Shown here: positions 16,826 through 25,607 of the stretch, one piece after another
How positions within the stretch are numbered: position 1 is the stretch's first letter
Layout: the number at the start of each line of letters is the position of its first letter
DNA from: Companilactobacillus formosensis
GTDB lineage: Bacteria; Bacillota; Bacilli; Lactobacillales; Lactobacillaceae
DNA: 64,000 bases
Direction of reading: 5' to 3'
Assembly: GCF_005405305.1 (NCBI RefSeq)
Contig: NZ_BJDU01000009.1
Span: forward strand, 53,412-117,411
The notes under the pieces: model-generated
What the model was told of the DNA's origin: nothing
The model's database searches: none
The model's input: only the letters and a program-made list of their open reading frames with translations
Translations under genes and position numbers: made by a program

Positions 16826-16864
16826 AAATAGTGGACATATCAATCAGATAGTCCACTATTTTTG
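16826..16864 (+). terminator. Terminator after asl-uspA
   Basis: The stem AAATAGTGGAC / GTCCACTATTT ends in a T run. The same AAATAGTGGA arm recurs in the terminator upstream of proA (36903-36936). Confidence 0.9.
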
Positions 16865-16955
16865 GATAAACATAATTTTTTTAATAGAATCTAAAGAGTG
16901 ATATAGTAGTTTCTAAAATTAAAAGTTCTTTTTAAACCTTGACTTGTGTAATATT

Positions 16956-17183
16956 CCGTCCTCCATAGCAAAGAAAATTTGGCTGGAACGCTGTGGGCAC
17001 GACTTGGAGCCTTTGCTAAGACCAAAACCGGGCAAAGTCTTCAAGCTCGACCTTTCACTAGGCAATAAATTGCCAAGAGAAATTTCACAGCTGAGCCAAT
17101 TTTCTTTGCTATTCCGGACTAGATGGTGGTTTTATTTTTTGTTTCTCAATTGCTTGAAATAAAACACTTCACTTACGACGGCA
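16956..17183 (+). repeat. Intergenic element, copy C (P only)
   Basis: Module P from CCGTCCTCC (16956) to TATTCCGGACTAGATGG (about 17124) is complete and close to copy B. Module Q is replaced by a short unrelated inverted repeat (TTTTATT...AATAAAA, about 17130-17163), and the right end retains ACGACGGCA. This looks like an internal deletion derivative that kept both ends. Confidence 0.85.
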
Positions 17184-17237
17184 GTGTAATACTAGTCAAT
17201 CTTAAGAGAGAATCAAAAATAATGGCGGTGAATTGTA

Positions 17238-19181
17238 TTGTTAATGAGTAAAGTTATCGGTGGCGCAGGGGATATGATTGATGCTAAACCAGCCGATTAT
17301 AAAGATAATTTGTACTTGGCTGTCAATGGTGCTTGGCAAGAAAATGCTAAGATTCCAGCCGATAAGTCACGTACAGGTGGATTTATGGACCTTGATGAGG
17401 GTGTTGAAAAGTCATTAATGAAAGACTTCCATGAATTTGCAAATAATGAAAATGAAATTCCTGATGAATTGATGTTGCAAGCGGTGAAATTGTATCGTTT
17501 GGCTAACAACGTTGATCATTTGAGTAAGTTCCACCAACAACCAATTCTAAAAGATATGCAACGAATCAATGATTTAGAGAGTTTGGCTGATATTAGTAAA
17601 GATATCGCTTCACTTTCTAAAGATGGTTTTCCATTGCCAATCGATATCGGTGTTGAAGCTGATATGAAGGACACATCTAAGAATGTTGTTTATGTGGCTG
17701 GTGCTGGTTTGATTTTGCCCGATAAGACTTATTACGATGAGGGTAATGAATCCGGAAAAGCCTTGTTGGCTAAGTATGGTGAAGTCGCTGGACGTTTGCT
17801 TTCAATGATTGGCTACAAGCTAGAAGATGCTAAAGAAATCGTTGAAAAGGCGTTAGCTTTTGATAAGTCATTAGTTCCAATCGTAAAGAGTTCTGAAGAA
17901 TGGGCTGATTATACTAAAGTATACAATCCAATGGACTTCGATGAATTCGTTAAGAAATCGGATAAATTGGACTTGAAGAGTTTAATAGTTGACCAAATCA
18001 ATGACACACCAAAGAAAGTTATCATTGAAGAACCTAGATATTTGGACAATTTGAACAAATTAGTCAATGACGATACTTTTGAAAATATCAAGGCTTGGAT
18101 GATGGTTAAATTCTTAACTAAGAATGCTTCAATTCTTGATGAGGAATTCCGTCAAACAATCGGTGAATACAACTTGGCTTTGAGTGGTGCCAAGGAACTT
18201 CAAAATAGAACTAAGTATGCTTACAACTTTGCTGCTGGTATTTTCTCACAAGTTGTTGGTACTTACTATGGTAAGAAATACTTCGGTGAAAAGGCCAAAG
18301 AAGATGTTCGTAGTATGGTTGAAAAGATGATTTCAATTTACGAACAACGTCTTTCAGAAAATACTTGGTTGAGTGAAGATACTAAGAAAAAAGCTATTGT
18401 TAAATTAGATAAGATTGTCATCAAGGTTGGTTTCCCTGACAAGATTGATGACCTTTACAGTAAATTTGAAATCAATGAAAATGATTCATTGTACGATAAC
18501 GTTTCTCGAATTAGAAAAATTGTCGCTCAAGATGCTTTGGATCAATATCACAAACCAGTCGACCGTACTAAATGGTTGATGCCAGGACACATGGTTAACG
18601 CTTGTTACGATCCATCAAGAAATGACATCACTTTCCCAGCTGCAATTTTACAAGCACCATTTTACAGTTTGGACCAAACAAGTAGTGAAAACTTCGGTGG
18701 AATCGGTGCCGTTATCGCCCATGAAATTTCTCATGCCTTTGATAACAATGGTGCTCAATTCGATGAATACGGTAATATGAACAACTGGTGGACTGAAGAC
18801 GATTACGCTAAGTTTAAGGAATTGACTAAGAAGATGATTGAAGAATTCGATGGCATTCCTTACGCTGGTAGTAAAGTTAACGGAACTCTAGTTGTTAGTG
18901 AAAACGTAGCCGATGTTGGAGGACTTCGTTGTGCCCTTGAAGCTGCTAAAAAAGAAAGCGACTTTGACGTGAAGAAATTCTTCATTAACTGGGCTCGTGT
19001 CTGGAGAAACAAGTCAACTAAGCAACTAACAGAAATGTTCTTATCAATTGACGTTCATTCACCAGCACCACTTCGTGCTAACGTAATGGCACAAAATATG
19101 GATGAATTCTACGATGCCTTCGATGTAACTGATCAAGATGGTATGTGGTTAGATCCTGATAAACGTGTAAATATTTGGTAG
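17238..19181 (+). CDS. pepO: M13 family zinc endopeptidase
   Basis: This 647-residue neprilysin-family oligoendopeptidase has N-terminal domain PF05649 (starting DNLYLAVNGAWQ) and C-terminal catalytic domain PF01431. The zinc motif HEISHAFDNNGAQFDE (His-Glu-x-x-His) lies at about 495. The third ligand motif ENVADVGG follows at about 555. There is no signal peptide, which fits the cytoplasmic PepO of lactic acid bacteria that trims peptides taken up from milk or other protein sources. TTG 17238 is preferred because GGCGGTGA is optimally spaced. ATG 17244 is the alternative, two codons later. A terminator follows. Confidence 0.95.
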   Translation: MLMSKVIGGAGDMIDAKPADYKDNLYLAVNGAWQENAKIPADKSRTGGFMDLDEGVEKSLMKDFHEFANNENEIPDELMLQAVKLYRLANNVDHLSKFHQQPILKDMQRINDLESLADISKDIASLSKDGFPLPIDIGVEADMKDTSKNVVYVAGAGLILPDKTYYDEGNESGKALLAKYGEVAGRLLSMIGYKLEDAKEIVEKALAFDKSLVPIVKSSEEWADYTKVYNPMDFDEFVKKSDKLDLKSLIVDQINDTPKKVIIEEPRYLDNLNKLVNDDTFENIKAWMMVKFLTKNASILDEEFRQTIGEYNLALSGAKELQNRTKYAYNFAAGIFSQVVGTYYGKKYFGEKAKEDVRSMVEKMISIYEQRLSENTWLSEDTKKKAIVKLDKIVIKVGFPDKIDDLYSKFEINENDSLYDNVSRIRKIVAQDALDQYHKPVDRTKWLMPGHMVNACYDPSRNDITFPAAILQAPFYSLDQTSSENFGGIGAVIAHEISHAFDNNGAQFDEYGNMNNWWTEDDYAKFKELTKKMIEEFDGIPYAGSKVNGTLVVSENVADVGGLRCALEAAKKESDFDVKKFFINWARVWRNKSTKQLTEMFLSIDVHSPAPLRANVMAQNMDEFYDAFDVTDQDGMWLDPDKRVNIW

Positions 19182-19191
19182 AAATAATTTA

Positions 19192-19227
19192 AAAGCAAAC
19201 TTCTGAAAAGGGAGTTTGCTTTTTTTA
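19192..19227 (+). terminator. Terminator after pepO
   Basis: AAAGCAAACT ... GAGTTTGCTTTTTTT has a 10 bp stem with G-T closure and a long T run. Confidence 0.9.
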
Positions 19228-19306
19228 TGAATTAATTTATATGTTTTTACCTTAATGATGTATTCGTTTTCCTTTATAATATTACTATCGAGGAAAGGTG
19301 AGGATA

Positions 19307-20008
19307 ATGGCATATATTGAAGTCAGGAACGAATCAAAGCGATATCAAATGGGAGAGACAACTATTTATGCGAATAATAAGCTCTCTTTTGATGTTGAAC
19401 AAGGAAAACTGACAGTTATTCTGGGACCTAGTGGTGCTGGTAAATCAACTGTTTTAAATATTTTAGGTGGAATGGATACACCAAGTGAAGGTCAAGTCGT
19501 TATTGATGGAACAGATATTGCCCAATTCTCCGAACGAGAGCTGACAACTTATCGTCGTAATGATGTTGGTTTTATTTTCCAGTTTTATAATTTAATACCT
19601 AATTTAACTACTAAAGAAAACGTAGAACTAGCTTCGGCTATCGTCAAAGATGCTTTGGATGCCACAGATACCTTAAAAGCAGTTGGTTTGGGAGATCGAA
19701 TCGATAATTTCCCATCACAATTATCTGGTGGGGAACAGCAACGTGTGGCTATTGCTAGAGCTTTGGCTAAAAATCCTAAATTATTGCTCTGTGACGAGCC
19801 AACCGGAGCCCTAGATTATCAAACAGGTAAACAAGTTTTAACATTATTACAAAATGCCAGTTATTTGGATAATAAAACTGTCATCGTCATCACGCACAAT
19901 TCGGCTTTGGCAAAGATGGCTGACCGAGTCATTCGAATTCACGATGCTAAAGTTCAATCAATTGAAGATAATCCTAATCCTATGCCTGTCAAAGACATTG
20001 AATGGTAG
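19307..20008 (+). CDS. ABC transporter ATP-binding protein, MacB/LolD type
   Basis: This cytoplasmic ATPase of about 233 residues has Walker [10 protein letters not shown], the Q-loop [13 protein letters not shown] typical of the MacB/LolD/FtsE class, signature LSGGEQQR, and Walker [13 protein letters not shown]. It powers the FtsX-domain permease encoded 11 nt downstream. TATAAT at 19275-19280 is a likely -10. The start is chosen at ATG 19307 within a purine-rich GGTGAGG. GTG 19298 is an alternative three codons upstream. Systems of this type handle peptide antibiotics, lipoproteins or envelope mechanics. Confidence 0.9.
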   Translation: MAYIEVRNESKRYQMGETTIYANNKLSFDVEQGKLTVILGPSGAGKSTVLNILGGMDTPSEGQVVIDGTDIAQFSERELTTYRRNDVGFIFQFYNLIPNLTTKENVELASAIVKDALDATDTLKAVGLGDRIDNFPSQLSGGEQQRVAIARALAKNPKLLLCDEPTGALDYQTGKQVLTLLQNASYLDNKTVIVITHNSALAKMADRVIRIHDAKVQSIEDNPNPMPVKDIEW

Positions 20009-20019
20009 GTGATGATTAA

Positions 20020-22545
20020 ATGAAACCATTATCTAAAAATATGATTCAAGACATTAAACATTCAAAGGGACGTTTTATTGCCATCATTTTAATTATTATG
20101 CTGGGAGTTTTGATTTTTGTCGGTGTTAAAGCTGCTGGTCCTAGTTTGAATGATTCTCTGAATAAGACGGTTGCGGATAAGAATTTATCGGATATCCAAG
20201 TTTTATCGACTACCGGTTTTAACCAGACGGATGTTGATTTGGCTAAAAAGGTTCCCGGAGCTCAGGTTGAAGCAACTAAATTTAAATATGTCATTGGTGG
20301 AAAAAGCAAGGTGGCTGTGGCTTTGTATGGCTATGACGAAAATGCTAAACAAAACCAATTGATTATGCGTAGTGGTCGTCTGCCTAGAAATAATGACGAA
20401 ATTGTTCTAGATAAAAATGCTAAAAACAAATATGACTATAAACTAGGACAAACATTTAAATTTGCTAGTAGTGCTGGTTTAAAGAAACGGTCGTATAAAA
20501 TCGTTGGTTTCGCTGATTCGCCACAATACATTGATAATCAATCACGTGGTTCAACGAATATTGCAGATGGGCAAGTGCAGTTATTCGCTTATGTACCCAA
20601 GAATCAATTAAATATGGCTGTTGGAACAGTCTTGAACTTGCATTTTAATTCATTGAAGGATAAAAATACTTTTAGTAAATCCTATAAAAAAGCCGTTAAT
20701 AAAAAATTAAAGGTATTAAAACATGAGTTTAATGGTCGTGCCAGTCAAAGAACAAATGAGGTTGCAAACGATTATTTGAAGCAAATCAATAGTCAAAAAC
20801 AACAAATAGAACCTTTAAAGGCTGCTGATCCTCAAACTTACAGTGAACAATTGGCTAAGTTAAATTCTGCTCGAGCCAAGGTATTGAAGCAATCTAAGAC
20901 TTCATATACTTGGCAAACACGTGAAGATTTATCCGGATTTTCTGCTTATGGAGAAAGTTCTGATCGAATCGCTGCTATCGCTAATGTTTTCCCAGTTTTC
21001 TTCTTCCTAATTGCGGCGTTAATAACTTTTACCACGATTACTAGAATGGTCGAAGAAGCTCGTAGTGAAATTGGTACTTTTAAAGCACTTGGTTATACTA
21101 AATGGGAAATTTCACGTAATTATTATTACTATGCGATTTCGGCTGGTTTAATTGGGGCTATTTTAGGATCAATCATTGGTAATGAGACTCTGCCACGAAT
21201 CGTTTTAGCCTTATATAAGCAATACATTGCCTTAGATTGGGTCGTTGATTTACAGTGGTGGGTCATTTTAATTGCGACAATCTTTTCATTGTTGGCGACT
21301 TTAGGTGCTGCAATCATTGTTATTAAAAAAGAGCTTGTTGCAGGCCCGGCTGCGTTGATGCGTCCTAAGAGTCCTAAGTCAGCTAAGAAGATTTTGTTGG
21401 AGAGAATTAAGCCACTTTGGAATCATTTGAGTTTTAATAGTAAAGTCAGTTATCGTAATTTATTTAGATTTAAGTCGAGAATGTTTATGACGATTATTGG
21501 AATTGCTGGTGGGACAGCTTTGATTTTGACTGGATTTGGGATTCAGAATTCTATTTCAGCCAGCGGCAATCGGCAATATTCGGAGATATTTGATTATCAA
21601 GCGGTCGTAAAATTGAATGACAATAGTAATTTAAGTAAAGTAAGAAAAATTTTGAATCAAAATGATCAGTATATAAGTAGTACCATTATTAATTCAACGA
21701 CGGCCAAACTGAAGGCTAACAATCAACAAGTCAATGATGTTAACGTTTATACACCTAAATCAGTCAGTGATTTTGATAAGTACGTTCATCTAGGAACTAA
21801 TTTGCAGAAACATCAAGTGGTACTTTCGAAAAAAACAGCTCAATTATTAGATGTTAAAAAGGGAGATACAATCCATCTCAATGTAACGAATGGCAAGAAG
21901 GTTACGGTCAAAGTAAAAGCTATCACGCAAAACTTTATTGGGCATTTTATTTATCTCAGTCCCGATATGTATCAAACGACCTTTGGCAAACAAGCATCCG
22001 ATAATACTTTGCTGTTGCACTTGAAATCTCAGACTAAGAGCCAGCGTAAAAATTTGGCTAATAAATTGTTAAATTCAGGTGAAGTCATGGGAACAAGCTA
22101 TACGCATGATGTCTTGAGTACTGTTTCAAAAATGTCATCATCGTTGAAGCCAATTATTTTGATTTTCGTTCTCTTGTCAGGAATTCTTTCATTTGTTGTC
22201 TTGTACAATTTGACTAACATAAATGTTTCCGAAAGAATTAGAGAGTTGTCGACAATCAAGGTCTTAGGCTTTTATAATAATGAAGTGACAATGTACATCG
22301 TGCGTGAAAATATCATTTTAACTATTGTCGGAATCATTGTTGGCTATGGCGTTGGTAACTTACTGACAGCTTATATTTTGAATCAAGCAGCTACAGAACA
22401 AGTTATCTTCCCATTGACCATCAGTTGGTTTGGCTATTTGGTTGCAACGTTATTGATGATTGTCTTTACAGCAATTGTCATGTTGGTAACGCATAAGAAA
22501 CTACAACACATCGATATGATTGGTGCATTGAAATCTAATGAATGA
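20020..22545 (+). CDS. FtsX-like ABC permease (841 aa)
   Basis: This large membrane protein has an N-terminal helix (FIAIILIIMLGVLIFVGV), an extracytoplasmic MacB_PCD-like domain, two FtsX domains (PF02687; three-helix sets around residues 325-440 and 715-825), and a coiled, Gln/Lys-rich extracellular part around 225-300. This duplicated-FtsX layout is common in Firmicutes exporters without a separate accessory protein. It is partner of the preceding ATPase. No histidine kinase or response regulator is adjacent, so it is not obviously a bacitracin-type resistance module. Confidence 0.9.
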   Translation: MKPLSKNMIQDIKHSKGRFIAIILIIMLGVLIFVGVKAAGPSLNDSLNKTVADKNLSDIQVLSTTGFNQTDVDLAKKVPGAQVEATKFKYVIGGKSKVAVALYGYDENAKQNQLIMRSGRLPRNNDEIVLDKNAKNKYDYKLGQTFKFASSAGLKKRSYKIVGFADSPQYIDNQSRGSTNIADGQVQLFAYVPKNQLNMAVGTVLNLHFNSLKDKNTFSKSYKKAVNKKLKVLKHEFNGRASQRTNEVANDYLKQINSQKQQIEPLKAADPQTYSEQLAKLNSARAKVLKQSKTSYTWQTREDLSGFSAYGESSDRIAAIANVFPVFFFLIAALITFTTITRMVEEARSEIGTFKALGYTKWEISRNYYYYAISAGLIGAILGSIIGNETLPRIVLALYKQYIALDWVVDLQWWVILIATIFSLLATLGAAIIVIKKELVAGPAALMRPKSPKSAKKILLERIKPLWNHLSFNSKVSYRNLFRFKSRMFMTIIGIAGGTALILTGFGIQNSISASGNRQYSEIFDYQAVVKLNDNSNLSKVRKILNQNDQYISSTIINSTTAKLKANNQQVNDVNVYTPKSVSDFDKYVHLGTNLQKHQVVLSKKTAQLLDVKKGDTIHLNVTNGKKVTVKVKAITQNFIGHFIYLSPDMYQTTFGKQASDNTLLLHLKSQTKSQRKNLANKLLNSGEVMGTSYTHDVLSTVSKMSSSLKPIILIFVLLSGILSFVVLYNLTNINVSERIRELSTIKVLGFYNNEVTMYIVRENIILTIVGIIVGYGVGNLLTAYILNQAATEQVIFPLTISWFGYLVATLLMIVFTAIVMLVTHKKLQHIDMIGALKSNE

Positions 22546-22559
22546 TTGAGGGTATTAGA

Positions 22560-23264
22560 ATGAGTTTAGAAAATGATAAAGTCTTAGTTATCGGTGGTAC
22601 TTCTGGTTTTGGTAAAGAAGTTGCCATCAAAGCTCAACATAAAAAAGCTGAAGTGTATGTTATTGGACGTGATCAAGCTCGAGTTAATGAAGTTAGATAT
22701 GATGATGATATCCAAGGTAGTTCATTAGATGCACAAGATCCTAAACAACTTACTCGTTTTTTTGAAAAGTACGGTTCCTTTGATCACATAGTTTCCATGT
22801 TAGGTGGAGCTATGGGTGGTGGCTTCTTGGACAGTTCAATGGATGAAATTCGTAAGGCAATTGAAGATAAATTCTTTGCTAACTTACAATTAGTTCAAAT
22901 TGCTAGTAAAAATCTGCGTAAGAATGGTTCCATTATTTTAACTTCTGGATCTGGTGGTCACCCTTACGATGCTTCCGGCGCTATCATCGGAAATCAAGCT
23001 ATCAATACGATGGTAGAAGGTGTAGCGGTCGAATTGGCACCTAACAATCGTATCAACGCTGTATCGCCAACTTGGACTCCAACTGGTTTGTGGCGTGATA
23101 TGAATTCTAAACAATTAGCTAAGCAAGAAGATAATGTAGCAGAAAATGTTCCATTGGGTAGAGTAGCCAAAATTGATGAGGTCGCATCTGCTTTTATTTA
23201 CTTGATGGAAAATGACTTTATCACTGGTCAAGTTCTAAAAGTCGATGGCGGCGTTGATTTATAG
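22560..23264 (+). CDS. SDR-family protein lacking the Tyr-x-x-x-Lys motif
   Basis: This 234-residue Rossmann protein of the short-chain dehydrogenase family has cofactor loop GGTSGFGKEVA and ends in the usual ITGQVLKVDGG. Where the family has Ser followed by YxxxK, this protein reads TSGSGG ... AIIGNQAINTM. The aligned catalytic Tyr and Lys appear to be Ala and Asn. It may have another chemistry or only bind a dinucleotide. ATG 22560 is preferred (GAGGG seven bases upstream) over ATG 22542, which overlaps the permease gene. It lies just upstream of the MerR gene. Confidence 0.82.
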   Translation: MSLENDKVLVIGGTSGFGKEVAIKAQHKKAEVYVIGRDQARVNEVRYDDDIQGSSLDAQDPKQLTRFFEKYGSFDHIVSMLGGAMGGGFLDSSMDEIRKAIEDKFFANLQLVQIASKNLRKNGSIILTSGSGGHPYDASGAIIGNQAINTMVEGVAVELAPNNRINAVSPTWTPTGLWRDMNSKQLAKQEDNVAENVPLGRVAKIDEVASAFIYLMENDFITGQVLKVDGGVDL

Positions 23265-23276
23265 TTAATGTGTTAT

Positions 23277-23296
23277 ACTTAAAGCCAACTTTAAGT
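23277..23296 (+). promoter_or_regulatory. MerR operator 1 (autoregulatory)
   Basis: The perfect palindrome ACTTAAAG-CCAA-CTTTAAGT overlaps a -10-like TATACT (23274-23279) just upstream of the MerR ribosome site. The same palindrome with a different 4-bp centre occurs at 23970-23989. Placement over the -10 suggests autorepression. Confidence 0.8.
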
Positions 23297-23309
23297 GGAG
23301 GATGATAAA

Positions 23310-23756
23310 ATGCCAGTAAAAATTGATAAAAAATACCGTATTGGTGATTTTTCTGAGATAGTCGGCTTAAACAGCCCCACGTTACGCTATTACGAAAAAG
23401 AAGGACTGATTAGACCACATCGAAATGAAAGTGGCATACGTTATTACACGGAACAAGACGTTCATTGGGTCAATTTTTTATTGCATCTCAAAAGTACTGG
23501 GATGTCGATTGATCAATTAAAGCGTTATGTTCGATTGCGTGCTCAAGGTGATTCAACAATCAATCAACGAATTGAATTATTAGAAGAAGTTCGCCGTAAT
23601 TTTGAGGTTGAATATCAAAAACTTCTGGATGGTTGGACGATTTTGAATGATAAGTTGGATTGGTACAAGGGCAAAGAGGGCGGTCATATTGAAGATAGTG
23701 AAAGCTTTTCTGAGTATTTGAAGAATTTGAATCACGGGTATTTGGAAGATAGATAG
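23310..23756 (+). CDS. MerR-family transcription regulator (NmlR/AdhR-like, Cys-less)
   Basis: This 148-residue regulator has an N-terminal winged helix (YRIGDFSEIVGLNSPTLRYYEKEGLI, then the wing up to about 75), followed by a coiled coil (about 85-120). The sequence around DVHWVNFLLHLKSTGMSIDQ is that of the NmlR/AdhR branch, which senses aldehydes or electrophiles. In that branch a Cys normally stands where this protein has His59, and the protein contains no Cys at all. ATG 23310 with GTGGAGG is the start. The target is the operon at 24031, which shares the operator. Confidence 0.88.
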   Translation: MPVKIDKKYRIGDFSEIVGLNSPTLRYYEKEGLIRPHRNESGIRYYTEQDVHWVNFLLHLKSTGMSIDQLKRYVRLRAQGDSTINQRIELLEEVRRNFEVEYQKLLDGWTILNDKLDWYKGKEGGHIEDSESFSEYLKNLNHGYLEDR

Positions 23757-23765
23757 TTTTTAAGT

Positions 23766-23933
23766 TACCGTCGTCCGTTTGACAGCATTCCAGCCAATCA
23801 CAGGGCTTGTGTGAAAGACGTCAATTAACACTAACCAACTTTTAGTAAGAATCAATAAATTACTTAAAAAATTAATAGAGGATGTTATTAGAATTGTGGT
23901 ATATTGCCGTGATCTTAGTGACATCCTCTTTTA
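23766..23933 (+). repeat. Intergenic element, copy D (short end plus module Q)
   Basis: This copy starts ACCGTCGTCCG 9 nt after the merR stop. It has a short piece of the outer module (CATTCCAGCCAATCACAGGGCTTG) and then module Q (23878-23933). In Q the stem reads GAGGATGT/ACATCCTC instead of GAAGATAT/ATATCTTC. Both changed positions are compensated, so the hairpin is preserved. It probably terminates merR. Confidence 0.82.
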
Positions 23934-23966
23934 TTTTGTCGGAATAAAATAATTTGAATCTATCCC

Positions 23967-23997
23967 TTGACTTAAAGTTGACTTTAAGTTGTTTAAT
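23967..23997 (+). promoter_or_regulatory. MerR-type promoter with 19-bp spacer and operator 2
   Basis: TTGACT (23967-23972) and TTTAAT (23992-23997) are 19 bp apart. The spacer carries the palindrome ACTTAAAG-TTGA-CTTTAAGT (23970-23989). A long spacer with the operator between the boxes is the classic arrangement for MerR activators, which twist the DNA to align the boxes. Confidence 0.85.
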
Positions 23998-24030
23998 AAA
24001 ACTATCAACTTAATAAACGGAGGAATAAAA

Positions 24031-24354
24031 ATGGCAAAAAAACAAACAGCCGGTCGTGACAATTTGGGAGAATTTGCTCCTCAATTTGCGGCTTTAAACG
24101 ATGATGTACTATTTGGTGAAGTTTGGAGTAAAGAAAATGAACTTTCTGCTCATGATCGTTCAATGATTACTATCGCCAGCATCATTTCAGCAGGAAATAT
24201 TGAACAATTAGATGCTCATCTAAAGATTGGTAAGAAGAACGGTATTACTAAAGATGAAATTGTAGCAGAAATCACACATCTATCATTTTATGCAGGTTGG
24301 CCTAAGGCTTGGAGTGCTTTCAACCGTGCAAAAGAAATTTGGAAGGAAGATTAA
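24031..24354 (+). CDS. Carboxymuconolactone decarboxylase family protein
   Basis: This 107-residue protein of the CMD/AhpD-like fold (PF02627) has the helical core LSAHDRSMITIASIISAGNIEQLDAHLKIGKKNG and C-terminal EITHLSFYAGWPKAWSAFN. It lacks the redox CxxC of AhpD, so it is closer to the gamma-CMD subgroup. In B. subtilis, the AdhR regulon also includes a CMD-like protein (YraC), which supports a stress or aldehyde role. First gene of the MerR-controlled operon. Start ATG 24031 has CGGAGGAA upstream. Confidence 0.88.
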   Translation: MAKKQTAGRDNLGEFAPQFAALNDDVLFGEVWSKENELSAHDRSMITIASIISAGNIEQLDAHLKIGKKNGITKDEIVAEITHLSFYAGWPKAWSAFNRAKEIWKED

Positions 24355-24356
24355 TT

Positions 24357-24767
24357 ATGGCTAAAAATGAAGAATTAAAAAATGGTGGAGTTTTCCCCAT
24401 CGGAGATAAGAACGTCGATTATGCTAAATATTTTATTGGACAAAGTTATTTAGATAGTTTAGTAAAACCTGAAGATAACATTGATTTTGGAATCAGCAAT
24501 GTTACTTTTGAACCAGGTTGTCGCAATGACTGGCACATTCACCACAATGGTTTCCAAATCCTTTTGGTTACAGGTGGCGAAGGCTGGTATCAAGAATGGG
24601 GCAAAGATGCTCAACTATTGAAACAAGGTGACGTTGTCGTTATCAAAGAAGGCGTTAAACATTGGCATGGCGCAACTAAAGATAGTTGGTTCAGTCACGT
24701 TGCTATTACTAAAGGAAATTCTGAATGGCTTGAAAAAGTTACTGATGAAGAATACGACAAGCTATAA
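24357..24767 (+). CDS. Cupin-domain protein
   Basis: This 136-residue single-cupin protein (PF07883) has metal-binding motif 1 as WHIHHNGFQILLVTGGEGWYQEWG (two His, Gln) and motif 2 as GDVVVIKEGVKHWHGA. This type pairs with CMD proteins and includes manganese cupins. It starts 2 nt after the preceding stop with GGAAGGAAG as ribosome site, so the two are coupled. Likely a small-molecule enzyme acting with the CMD proteins in the MerR regulon. The substrate is unknown. Confidence 0.88.
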   Translation: MAKNEELKNGGVFPIGDKNVDYAKYFIGQSYLDSLVKPEDNIDFGISNVTFEPGCRNDWHIHHNGFQILLVTGGEGWYQEWGKDAQLLKQGDVVVIKEGVKHWHGATKDSWFSHVAITKGNSEWLEKVTDEEYDKL

Positions 24768-24839
24768 AATGAAATCGGTATCAATTTATCATTTAACCTA
24801 CGAAACAAATGTAATATCATTGAAGTAGGGGTGATTTGA

Positions 24840-25490
24840 ATGGATCAAGATTATAAAACAATCCTGAAAAGATTCAAAGATGAGGTAACGAGTGAAAATC
24901 CACTTTCGAAGGCAGAACAAGAATTGACGATTATCAGTGCTTTAACCGTTCTGCAAGATAATGATGATTTGAAGGAGCATTTTTCAATTGCGTTGAATAC
25001 AGTATCCGTTGATTTAATTCGTGAAGTAGTTTATCAATTAAGTCCAGCTATTGGTTCAAGTAAGGTTAAAAATGCGCTGAAGATATTAAATACTGTTACG
25101 AAAAAAGATGGACAACATTTTTCAATTCCAAAAGATACTTATACTGCTGGATTAGAGTTCCAAAAGCCACTTTATGGTAATGAAATCAAAGATTTAATGG
25201 CTGATTTGCCTGCTAATGCCGGTAAATTATTGCCAGAATGGCTCACAAAAAATTTCTTTGGCGATTACTATACTAGAGGTGTTTTGCCAGTCAAAGATCG
25301 TGAAAGATATTTGTTGGCAGCTCTGATTACGATGAACGTCGATTTTCAGATCAAAGCACATGCTTTAGGTAGTCTAAAAGCTGGTAATAGTGAAGCTGAA
25401 TTAATTTGGACAGCTTTAACATTGTTGCCTTATATCGGTTTTCCATTAGTAATTAATTCAGTTCAAAAGATTCATCAAGCAAATGAATAA
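24840..25490 (+). CDS. Tandem CMD-family protein (216 aa)
   Basis: Two carboxymuconolactone-decarboxylase-like halves are fused. The first is residues about 20-90 (LSKAEQELTIISALTVLQDNDDLKEH) and the second about 130-210 (LPVKDRERYLLAALITMNVDFQIKAHALGSLKAGNSEAEL). No catalytic Cys pair is present. It follows the cupin gene by about 70 nt and is probably a third member of the MerR regulon, although an internal promoter cannot be excluded. A terminator follows. Confidence 0.85.
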   Translation: MDQDYKTILKRFKDEVTSENPLSKAEQELTIISALTVLQDNDDLKEHFSIALNTVSVDLIREVVYQLSPAIGSSKVKNALKILNTVTKKDGQHFSIPKDTYTAGLEFQKPLYGNEIKDLMADLPANAGKLLPEWLTKNFFGDYYTRGVLPVKDRERYLLAALITMNVDFQIKAHALGSLKAGNSEAELIWTALTLLPYIGFPLVINSVQKIHQANE

Positions 25491-25498
25491 TGTAAATT

Positions 25499-25525
25499 AG
25501 ACTGTGAAAGCAGTCTATTTTTTTA
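25499..25525 (+). terminator. Terminator after the CMD operon
   Basis: AGACTG-TGAAAG-CAGTCT is followed by A and seven Ts. The T run overlaps the candidate Pho box of the next operon. Confidence 0.8.
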
Positions 25526-25538
25526 CACTTTTTTTACA
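25522..25538 (+). promoter_or_regulatory. Candidate PhoP box upstream of ugp
   Basis: Two exact TTTACA repeats (25522-25527 and 25533-25538) are spaced 11 bp apart, with weaker follow-up repeats (TAGATT, TATACA). The Bacillus PhoP consensus is TT(A/T)ACA repeated every 11 bp. It lies about 40 bp upstream of a -10-like TACTAT/TATAGT at 25572-25580. Control by phosphate starvation would suit a glycerol-3-phosphate importer. Confidence 0.55.
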
Positions 25539-25607
25539 TTAAATAGATTATATATACACATCCCCACTGCATACTATAGTCAATGACATATGTGGAGGGG
25601 AATATCG

